From Actinomycetota bacterium (lineage in GTDB: Bacteria; Actinomycetota; Actinomycetes; Mycobacteriales; HKI-0501): DNA of 61,405 nt. Location of the stretch: NCBI GenBank assembly GCA_030840805.1, contig JAVEDU010000089.1:1-61405 (forward strand), read 5' to 3'. Every line of letters begins with the position of its first letter. Position 1 is the stretch's first letter. Positions 32,172 through 39,576 of this stretch are shown piece after piece. A model generated the notes under the pieces. The model had not been told where the DNA came from and did no database searches. It was given only the letters and a program-made list of their open reading frames with translations. Made by a program: the position numbers and the translations under genes.

Positions 32172-33889
32172 TCTCCCTGGGTACGTGCTCGGAGGGCGAT
32201 TCCTCCGGGCCCGGAGGTCATCACCTCGTATCGTCCGGACCGGACCAGCGCGTCGACCTGCCCGTCGGCCCAGGCGGCGGGCGAACCCCTGGAGAGCTCA
32301 CCCCACCGGACCATCGAGCGGGTGAACAGGACCACGTCGGCGGAGCGGTCTAGCGCGCACGGCACGACCTCGAGCTCTCCGTCGCACACCACCGCCACCG
32401 AGCCGTACCGGATCTCCCCGACGCGCGCGATCCGGACCGGCCCCTGCTCCTCGGCGAGCAGCAGGAGCCCGCCGGCGGGGACACTGTCGACGGCCTCGCT
32501 GGCGAGCGAGAGTTCCGCCGGGGTCACCAGCGAGAACCCGTCGTTGCCCCCCCGCGTGAAGACCAGGGTGCACGCGACGGCCGAGACGGCGACGAGCACG
32601 ACGCCGCGGCGCCAGACGCCGGGCGCGGCCCGGTGCCGCCGGGCCTCGCGGGCGCCCCATGCGGCCCATAGGGCCTCGCCCACCAGCACCGAGAGGTACG
32701 GGAGCCCGAACAGCGCACAGCGCATGTACAACTCGCCGCCGTAGCTCTGCAGCGGCGTCACGATCCACGGGACCGCGGCCAGGAAGACGAGCAGCCTGAC
32801 CGGGCGGCCGCGCCGCGCCCGGATCCGGGCGCCGAGCGCGGCCACGAGCACGACCAGCCCGAAGGTCGCCACCCGCACGAGGCGCACCACGACCAGTCCG
32901 GGGTCGCCCTGGGACAGCCGGTTGGTGACGTTGCTGCCGACCGACCCGCCGACATCCCCGAACCCGTCCGTCAGGAGGGCGAGCTGCCCGGTCCAGAACT
33001 CCCGGGCTCCGATCACGAACCAGGTCAGCTCCGCGACGATCAGGACCAGCAGCAGGGACCGCACCCGGCGGTCACCGGCCACCAGGAGGCAGAGCAGCTG
33101 GATGCCCAGCAGCGGCGGCGTGAGCTGATGCGAGACGACGATCGCCAGTTCGGCGAGCACGCAGACCGGGATGACGGCCGCGCTCAGGACGGCGGCCCGC
33201 CGCCCGGTCGGGTTCCGGGTGCCCAGGAGCAGCACGATCACGCCGAGCGCGAGCAGGAACGCCACGGCCTGCGGGGAGAAGTAGTCCTGCTCGATCCAGT
33301 TCGTCACGGTGACCACGCCCGCCGCCAGCCAGGCGACCGGCCGGGGGCTGCCGGCGTACCGGGCGAGCCACAGCGTCAGGGCGGCGATTCCGGCCGCGAC
33401 CACGACCGGGAACCAGTTGGCGACCGCGACGAGGTCGAAGCCACCGGCGCCGCGCAGCAGCCCCGAGGCCGCGAAGAACCCGGGCCAGCTGAAGCGGGCG
33501 TCCACCCCGGTGGCCACCGCGCCGTCCGTGACGAACCGCTCGACGAACCCGAGGTGCAGCCACACCGTCGTGGTGCGCGGCAGGCGCTCGGTCAGCGGCT
33601 GCAGCCCGTACAGCACGAACACGAGGACGACGAGCAGGACCGCCGCGCCCCGCTCGGAGAACCGAGGCCGGGCGACGTGGCCCACGAAGGCTCCGGTGAC
33701 GAGGACGATGCCGGCCCACACCGGCCAGGGCAGCGCCGGTGCCAGCCCGAAACCACCCAGGTCGCTCAGGTCGACAGAGGCGCTCCCGACCCCCCACAGC
33801 ACCAGGCCGCCGGCGGCGGCGACCGCGGCGGCGTGCCCGGCGGAGTACCGCCGCGTCACGTCCTCGGTGCGTTCCGTCGTGGTCGTCAC
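32168..33889 (-). CDS. Polymerase-like/GT-C-like multi-membrane protein
   Basis: 573 residues with about 11-13 membrane helices and a C-terminal soluble domain (about 455-570). Not matched to a named family with certainty; it resembles Wzy-type polymerases or GT-C glycosyltransferases. Key motifs DARFSWPGFF (about 130-139) in an extracellular loop, NWIEQDYFSPQA (197-208), SHQLTP and LQSYGGELYMR all recur in the middle domain of the 1222-residue protein, so the two are paralogues over their whole length, soluble tail included (NDGF near its start, RYEV near its end). Start GTG at 33889, coupled to the upstream acyltransferase gene (GTGA). Likely polymerises or transfers sugar units outside the membrane (inference). 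Confidence 0.85.
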   Translation of the reverse strand: MTTTTERTEDVTRRYSAGHAAAVAAAGGLVLWGVGSASVDLSDLGGFGLAPALPWPVWAGIVLVTGAFVGHVARPRFSERGAAVLLVVLVFVLYGLQPLTERLPRTTTVWLHLGFVERFVTDGAVATGVDARFSWPGFFAASGLLRGAGGFDLVAVANWFPVVVAAGIAALTLWLARYAGSPRPVAWLAAGVVTVTNWIEQDYFSPQAVAFLLALGVIVLLLGTRNPTGRRAAVLSAAVIPVCVLAELAIVVSHQLTPPLLGIQLLCLLVAGDRRVRSLLLVLIVAELTWFVIGAREFWTGQLALLTDGFGDVGGSVGSNVTNRLSQGDPGLVVVRLVRVATFGLVVLVAALGARIRARRGRPVRLLVFLAAVPWIVTPLQSYGGELYMRCALFGLPYLSVLVGEALWAAWGAREARRHRAAPGVWRRGVVLVAVSAVACTLVFTRGGNDGFSLVTPAELSLASEAVDSVPAGGLLLLAEEQGPVRIARVGEIRYGSVAVVCDGELEVVPCALDRSADVVLFTRSMVRWGELSRGSPAAWADGQVDALVRSGRYEVMTSGPGGIALRARTQGE

Positions 33890-34416
33890 AGGTCGCGGAT
33901 CCGCCGGGCGGGGACGCCGCCGTAGACGCCGGGGTCGGTGAGGTCCCGGGTCACCACCGAGCCCGCGGCGACGGCGACGTCGGCCGCGATCCGGACTCCC
34001 GGCAGCACCGTGACGCGGGCGGCCAGCCAGACACGGTCGCCGATCGTCACCGGCCGGTACTCCGGCACGCGCGACACGCCCGCGGGGCCGATCTCGTGGT
34101 GACTCGTGAGGATCATGACCTCCATGCCGAGCTGGCAGTCGGCACCGATGGTGATCGGCGCGACGGCCTCGAAGAAGCACCGCTGGTTCACGAACGTGCC
34201 CGAACCGATGTCGAGCCGGCTCCCGACGACGCGGCAGTTCCGCCCGATGTTGGCGGTCCGGAGGCGCAGGCCGAACGCACGGTAGACGAGGAACCGGAGC
34301 GGCCTTGGCGCCAGGGGCGATCCGGCACACCAGTCGAGCGCGATGTGCCGCCACGCGCCGCGCAGGTCGTCCCGGCACGCCCGGACCAGGAGCGCGGCCC
34401 TCGCCCGGTGCGTCAC
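33886..34416 (-). CDS. Hexapeptide-repeat O-acyltransferase (WcaF/NodL-like)
   Basis: 176 residues. Left-handed beta-helix hexapeptide repeats (about 55-165: IGRNCRVVGSRLDIGSGTFV, VTIGDRVWLAARVTVLPGVRI) and catalytic His in TSHHEIG. The family O-acetylates sugars using acetyl-CoA in the cytoplasm. The N-terminal 50 residues are helical, as in Wca/Wcm-type enzymes. Start GTG at 34416; its ends overlap both neighbours (four bases each). Likely modifies the repeat unit of the polysaccharide. Confidence 0.92.
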   Translation of the reverse strand: MTHRARAALLVRACRDDLRGAWRHIALDWCAGSPLAPRPLRFLVYRAFGLRLRTANIGRNCRVVGSRLDIGSGTFVNQRCFFEAVAPITIGADCQLGMEVMILTSHHEIGPAGVSRVPEYRPVTIGDRVWLAARVTVLPGVRIAADVAVAAGSVVTRDLTDPGVYGGVPARRIRDL

Positions 34417-35480
34417 GATCGCACCAGGCGCGGCTCACCGAGGACCGACTCCGCGAGGAGCGCCACCTCCTCGCGGAGCGCGCTCCGCAGCGCCGCGACC
34501 TGGCCGTTCATCCGCGCGACCGGGTCGGGCCCGGCCGCCCGGACCACGGCCTCGACCAGCTCGGCCGGCCGGACCCGGTCGACGCGGAGACACTGGTCGC
34601 CGAGCCCGACCGACTCCATGAAGTCACGGCACTTCGGCTGGTACTCGAGCATCACGACCGGCACGCCCGCCGCCGCGGCGAGGACTCCGGCGTGGAGCCG
34701 CTCGGAGACCATCGCCCGGCAGGACGAGACCGCCACGAAGAACTCCGCGGTGGTGACCGTCCGGACGATCTCGCAGGAGCCCGTGGGGAGCGCGGCGGCG
34801 AGCTGCTCGGCGTGCACGAGATCGGTGTCGTTGAGGACGACGCACCGGATCCGGTGGCCGTCCGCCACCCACGACCGCGCTGCCTCGGTCACGCGGCGCA
34901 GCAACGCCTCGTGGTCGTGCCCCCAGAGGTCGTCGCCGTACCCGAGACTGACGGCGATCGGTCCGGAGCCCGCCTCGGCAGCCACCAGGCCGTCCGGCGG
35001 TGTGAGCAGCAGGGCCGGGTCGCCGACCACCGTGGCGTCCACGCCGACTTCGGCGAGGAGCGCCGCCGAGCGGGGACCGCGGACGGTGACCCGCTCGAAA
35101 CCGGCGAGCGGCCGCCGCCACCGGGCCAGCTCGTGCGGCCCGGAGAAGGAGTTGCGGCCCTGGAACGCCGGGTCCTCCACGCCGACCCCGACGAGGTGGC
35201 GGCGTCCTCCCGCGACCAGCCGGGAGACGGCGAGGACGGCGCGCCAGTTCGCCCGGCCCACGGCCGTACCGCCGCCCAGCACGAGCGGCCGGGTCGCGCG
35301 CCCGCGGACGTCACCGGCGAGCAGATGCCCCGCCACGCCGCCGACGCTGTGGGCGACGGAGACGAAGGCCGTTCCCGGCAGGAGGTTCGCGACGACCTCG
35401 TGGAGCGCGTCGTCGCCGAGGTTCCCGTTGCCTGACCAGCCGAGATACCCCACGGAACGCTGGCGGGTGTCCTGCGTCAT
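34413..35480 (-). CDS. Polysaccharide pyruvyl transferase family protein
   Basis: 355 residues of the CsaB/WcaK-type fold (GT-B-like). The N-terminal GWSGNGNLGDDALHE motif, VLGGGTAVGR, the VSERLHAGVLAAAAGVPVVMLEYQPK segment and the later helices match the family, which places ketal pyruvate on sugars of surface polymers using PEP. ATG at 35480 is chosen, with GAGG upstream; a GTG at 35483 is an alternative that would give a GTGA overlap with the upstream gene. Lies between the acyltransferase and the flippase fusion. Confidence 0.92.
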   Translation of the reverse strand: MTQDTRQRSVGYLGWSGNGNLGDDALHEVVANLLPGTAFVSVAHSVGGVAGHLLAGDVRGRATRPLVLGGGTAVGRANWRAVLAVSRLVAGGRRHLVGVGVEDPAFQGRNSFSGPHELARWRRPLAGFERVTVRGPRSAALLAEVGVDATVVGDPALLLTPPDGLVAAEAGSGPIAVSLGYGDDLWGHDHEALLRRVTEAARSWVADGHRIRCVVLNDTDLVHAEQLAAALPTGSCEIVRTVTTAEFFVAVSSCRAMVSERLHAGVLAAAAGVPVVMLEYQPKCRDFMESVGLGDQCLRVDRVRPAELVEAVVRAAGPDPVARMNGQVAALRSALREEVALLAESVLGEPRLVRS

Positions 35481-38400
35481 CACCTGTTCCTCACTTTCGT
35501 GGCCGGTCCCGTGGTGGACAGGACGGCCTCGCCCACCGCGTCCGCGACCGCCTGGGCACCCGCGCGGGTCGGGTGTACGCCGTCGAGGACGAACCCCGGT
35601 CGCCAGCTGCCGTCGGGCTCCGCCAGCACGCCGTGGAGGTCGACCACCTGCACTCCCTCGGCAGCCGCGGACCGGAGGAGGAGCGCGTTGAACTCCTCGA
35701 CCCGCTGGCTCCGGCGCCGGGTCTCGGCGGGATCGGTCGACTCCTGGGGCGGCAGGGTCGCGACCAGCGGTACCGCACCGGCCGCCCTCGCCTCCTCCGC
35801 CATCGCGAGGACGTCGGCCACGGCCTCGGCTACGTTCCGCCGACCCCACATGTCGTTGGTCCCGGCGAGGACGAAGACCACGTCCGGCCGGACGGTCCCG
35901 AGCAACGGGGACAGTCGCGTCCGGACCGTGGACGAGTACTCGCCGGGGACGCCCGCGTTGACGACGTCGCCCAGCTCGTACCGCGCGGTCGCCGCCACCA
36001 TCGCCGGCCACGCGCGCGATCCGCCCAGCCCGCGGGACGGGTCCGCGTCGCCGCGGGTGATCGAGTCGCCCATCGCGAGGAGCGTCGGACCGTGCCGCCG
36101 CAGCACGGTGATCCCCGTTGCCTGCGTCTCGACGCGGTACCGGTGGCTGGCGACCAGGTCGCGGATGATCTGCCGGGTCCAGCCGGCCGGGCGGCCCGAG
36201 ACGAGCCGGCCGTAGAGGTCCTGCTCCGCGGTGACCACGATCGCGGCGGGCGCGTCCGCGAGCGTGCACGCGACCAGCTTCGCCGGCTCGCGGCACACCG
36301 CGGTGAGCGAGACGTGCTCGATGTCCCGGATGCGGTCGAACTTCCACGGCAGGTACGAGTCGAGTGCCGCGATCTGGCTGCCCGGCGGGAGCTCCCGGTA
36401 CAGCTTGCGCACGGCGCTGATCTGCTCGCCGTCGATCCGGACGAAGCCGTCGTTCGCGGACCGGCCGACGAGGCCGACCCCGGACAGGACCAGCACGGCC
36501 GTCACGGCCGCGACCACCCGCCACGGCGCCGGCCGATCCGGGTGGCGCCGGCCGCCCTCGTGCCCGACGAGGGCGTGCGCGGCGAGCAACCCGAGCCACG
36601 GCAGGGCGAACAGCCAGCCGCGGAGGACGAGTTCGCCGCCGTAGCTCTGGACCAGCACGAAGGCGAACGGGGCGATCGCCATGCCGAGCAGGGCGAGGGT
36701 GGTCCGGCGCCGGGTCCGGGCCAGGCGGTAGGCCCCGGCGACCGCGAGCAGGCCGATGGTGAGCGTGAGGCCGATCCGGACCACCTGGGCCACCGTGCGC
36801 TCGGGGCTCCCGACGAGCCGGGCGCCGACGTTCTCGCCGACCACGTTGTTGACGGCGCCGATGTCCCGGGTCAGCACCCCGAAGTGGCCCGACCAGAAGC
36901 CCTCCGCGCCGAGGACGAGCCAGGTGAGCGGCAGGGCCAGGCCGATGACGATCAGGTCGGACAGGCGCAACCGGGCGAGCACCGCCAGCACCACGAGATC
37001 CGCCACGAGCATGAACGGGGTCAGCTGGTGCGCGACCGCCAGGGCGGTCAGCCCGAGGACCACCACGATCACGACGGCGGCCCGCTGCCGGGCGGGCGCC
37101 ACCGGCCGGGTGACGGCATCCTGCCCCAGCAACCGGCTCCACCGGCCCCCGCCGGCGACCCCGAGCGGACGGACCCGCGTGGTGGCGAGCACCGCCGCGA
37201 GGAGGGACAGGTGCAGCAGGTACGCCAGCGCCTGCGGGGAGTAGTACTCCTGCTCGACCCAGTTCCCGGCGAGGAAGATCCAGACGGCGAGCCACCGGGT
37301 GCGCTCGCCGAACCGCAGCGCCTTGCCGATCATCAGCAGCGGCGGGATCCAGGCGAGCACCGCGACGACCGGGGCCCAGGCGAGGAAGTCGACCGCGGAG
37401 GCGGAGCCACCGGCCCGGCCCACCAGGCCGGCGACCTCGAAGAAGCCCGGCCAGCTGAACCGCGCGTCGAAGTTCTCGATCACCGCGCCGTTGCGCGCGA
37501 TGTAGTCGGTCCAGCCGGCGTGCAGATAGGCGATCGGCAGTCGCGCGGCGCGGTAGACCAGGGGCTGCAGCGCGTACGTCTCAACGGCGAGCAGGACGGT
37601 GAGCACCGCCAGCCGGCTGCCCCGTGGGCGGCGCCGGGTGACCTCCACGCCCGCCGCGACGGCCGCGATCGCGAGGCCGACCCAGGCGAGCGGGTGGAGA
37701 GCGTCGACGAGGCCGAGGAGCCCGACGGACTCGGGGCGGGTCCACCGCGCGCCGACGACCCAGCACGCCGCGCTGGCCACGACCAGTGCGCCGGTGATCG
37801 CCCGGTCCGCGCCGGCGCCGCGGCGCACCGACCGCCGGTGCCGCGACGGACCGGCCCCGGCCACCGCGGGCACGGCGTCCAGGTCGACCGCCCGGAACGC
37901 CCGGACGAGGTAGGCCCCACCCAGGACCGCCACGACCGCGGTGGCCAGGACGTAGGCGGTGCCCACCCCGACGAGCGCGCCCGCGGGCGAGTCGGCGAGG
38001 TGCAGGGCCACGACCGCGCCGGCGAGCAGCGCCGCCGCGTGACCGACCTGCACGGCGACGACCGGACCGGGCCGGCCGAGGCACTGGGCCACGCCGATGG
38101 TGAACACGGCGACCAGGCGCAGCGCGCAGCCGATGGCGAGCAGGCGCAGGGCGGTGCCGCCCTCCTCGGCGTACCGCGCCCCGAACACCCGGAGGAACGG
38201 GTCGCTGAAGACGGCCAGCCCGAGCAGCGCCGGCACGAAGAACGCGACGAACCGGCCGGCCACCGACCGGGCCAGCGCCGCGATGCGATCCGGCGCCTGG
38301 GCGACCCGGACGACCAGGGAGGCGGTGAAGGTCGAGGCGGCGAGCTCGATGCTGGTGATGACGGACCAGGCGATGAAGAACACGCCCCCGACCGCGGCGC

Positions 38401-39148
38401 CCCCGAGCGCGGTCACCACGAGCGGCAGACCGTTGAAGGCCGCCAGCTGCGCCAGCTGGGCGATCCAGTTGCCGCCGAGGTAGCGGACGAGATCCCGCCG
38501 CGACGGCAGGGCGCCGGGCTCGCGCCGGCCCCGCAGCATCCCCGGCAGCGCGGCGGTGACCACGACGATGAGGAACGCGGCCGGAACCAGCCAGGCGGTC
38601 AGCACCCCGTACGCACCGGCGAACGCCAGCAGCGGCAGCGCGACGAGCCGGGTGATGCCGAAGGCCGCGTTCTCCGCCGGCACCCAGACCGCGCGACCGA
38701 GCGCGGTCAGCACCTGGTCCTGGAGCTGGAACACCGCCCACACGAGGACGGCGAGCACGTACAGGGCGACCCGGGCCGGGGTGGCCGGGGTGGCGTGGAA
38801 GACGAGCGGCGACATGGCCAGCGCCACGATCAGCGCGCTCCCGGTCACCGCCGCGTAGGCGCGGCGGAGAAACGGCCCGGTCTCCGAGCCCGCACCGGGG
38901 AGCCAGCGGAACAGGGCGCTGCCCATGTTGAGCTGTCCGATGCTGCTCGCCAGGAGCATCGCCGACACGAGCGCGCTCGCGTGACCGACCTCGACCGGCG
39001 TCAGGATGCGCGCGGCCACGACCCAGCTGACGAACCCCAGCGCGCCGACGAGCACGATGCCGGCGCTCAGGGCCCAGGCGTCGCGCAGCAGCGGTGCACT
39101 TCCGCCGGCGGTACGAGCCGCCCGGCGGACGGGTGCCGAGACGGTCAT
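35480..39148 (-). CDS. Tripartite fusion: Wzx/MurJ-like flippase, polymerase-like domain and SGNH hydrolase
   Basis: 1222 residues. Residues about 20-425 form a MATE/MOP-type polysaccharide flippase with about 12 helices (LLRDAWALSAGIVLVGALGF, RILTPVEVGHASAL). After a basic linker (SRHRRSVRRGAG, 435-446), residues about 450-1015 form a second multi-helix unit with DARFSWPGFF (561-570), NWVEQEYYSPQA (629-640), AHQLTP and VQSYGGEL, paralogous to the 573-residue gene product three genes downstream. Residues about 1022-1215 are an SGNH/GDSL domain with GDSIT (1027-1031), AGTND and DGVHP catalytic blocks; by topology it should lie outside the membrane. One protein could flip, extend and de-acylate or acylate the polymer (inference). 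The frame is unbroken and ATG at 39148 overlaps the upstream stop (ATGA). Confidence 0.9.
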   Translation of the reverse strand: MTVSAPVRRAARTAGGSAPLLRDAWALSAGIVLVGALGFVSWVVAARILTPVEVGHASALVSAMLLASSIGQLNMGSALFRWLPGAGSETGPFLRRAYAAVTGSALIVALAMSPLVFHATPATPARVALYVLAVLVWAVFQLQDQVLTALGRAVWVPAENAAFGITRLVALPLLAFAGAYGVLTAWLVPAAFLIVVVTAALPGMLRGRREPGALPSRRDLVRYLGGNWIAQLAQLAAFNGLPLVVTALGGAAVGGVFFIAWSVITSIELAASTFTASLVVRVAQAPDRIAALARSVAGRFVAFFVPALLGLAVFSDPFLRVFGARYAEEGGTALRLLAIGCALRLVAVFTIGVAQCLGRPGPVVAVQVGHAAALLAGAVVALHLADSPAGALVGVGTAYVLATAVVAVLGGAYLVRAFRAVDLDAVPAVAGAGPSRHRRSVRRGAGADRAITGALVVASAACWVVGARWTRPESVGLLGLVDALHPLAWVGLAIAAVAAGVEVTRRRPRGSRLAVLTVLLAVETYALQPLVYRAARLPIAYLHAGWTDYIARNGAVIENFDARFSWPGFFEVAGLVGRAGGSASAVDFLAWAPVVAVLAWIPPLLMIGKALRFGERTRWLAVWIFLAGNWVEQEYYSPQALAYLLHLSLLAAVLATTRVRPLGVAGGGRWSRLLGQDAVTRPVAPARQRAAVVIVVVLGLTALAVAHQLTPFMLVADLVVLAVLARLRLSDLIVIGLALPLTWLVLGAEGFWSGHFGVLTRDIGAVNNVVGENVGARLVGSPERTVAQVVRIGLTLTIGLLAVAGAYRLARTRRRTTLALLGMAIAPFAFVLVQSYGGELVLRGWLFALPWLGLLAAHALVGHEGGRRHPDRPAPWRVVAAVTAVLVLSGVGLVGRSANDGFVRIDGEQISAVRKLYRELPPGSQIAALDSYLPWKFDRIRDIEHVSLTAVCREPAKLVACTLADAPAAIVVTAEQDLYGRLVSGRPAGWTRQIIRDLVASHRYRVETQATGITVLRRHGPTLLAMGDSITRGDADPSRGLGGSRAWPAMVAATARYELGDVVNAGVPGEYSSTVRTRLSPLLGTVRPDVVFVLAGTNDMWGRRNVAEAVADVLAMAEEARAAGAVPLVATLPPQESTDPAETRRRSQRVEEFNALLLRSAAAEGVQVVDLHGVLAEPDGSWRPGFVLDGVHPTRAGAQAVADAVGEAVLSTTGPATKVRNR

Positions 39149-39576
39149 ACCTCCGATGCCGACCCGTCTCGCACCGCGGTGGCCGGCTCCGGCGTGGCGC
39201 GCGGCCGGACCAGCTGGCCGACGAGCAGGACGCCCGACCCGGCCGCGAGGACCACGACGGCGACCTCGGGACGCCAGGCGTGCGCGAGGACCATGCCCTG
39301 GGCGATCAGCACGAACACCGCGACGCTCGCGACGACCGAGAGGATCGCCGCGAGGGCGCGGTCGGGCAGCCGCAGGTACGCGAGCACGGACCAGCCCGGG
39401 ACGACCGCCGCGAACAGCACGGTGGCCGGGAGCCGGCCGGGGTAGTGCACGTCGGCCGCCGTCCCGACCCCGACCACGACGGCGAGGACGAGCGCGACAA
39501 GGGCGGGGGCCCGCGGAGAGCCCGGCGCGGGCTCCTCCACGGGCTCCAGAAGCTGGGTCGGGTCGTCAGCGAGCAC
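39145..39576 (-). CDS. Small membrane protein in polysaccharide operon
   Basis: 143 residues. A soluble acidic start (LADDPTQLLEPVEEPAPGSP) is followed by four predicted membrane helices (APALVALVLAVVVGVGTAADV, PATVLFAAVVPGWSVLAYL, ALAAILSVVASVAVFVLIAQG, VAVVVLAAGSGVLLVGQLV). It resembles the membrane bundle often attached to polysaccharide biosynthesis enzymes; no named family recognised. GTG at 39576 overlaps the glycosyltransferase stop by 11 bases and its stop overlaps the next start (ATGA). Confidence 0.75.
   Translation of the reverse strand: MLADDPTQLLEPVEEPAPGSPRAPALVALVLAVVVGVGTAADVHYPGRLPATVLFAAVVPGWSVLAYLRLPDRALAAILSVVASVAVFVLIAQGMVLAHAWRPEVAVVVLAAGSGVLLVGQLVRPRATPEPATAVRDGSASEV

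Noticed and set aside
35573-39445. 1290-residue open frame on the plus strand opposite the fusion gene
   Set aside because: Arg/Pro/Glu/Gly-rich translation without any domain; a GC-bias shadow of the 1222-residue gene on the minus strand.
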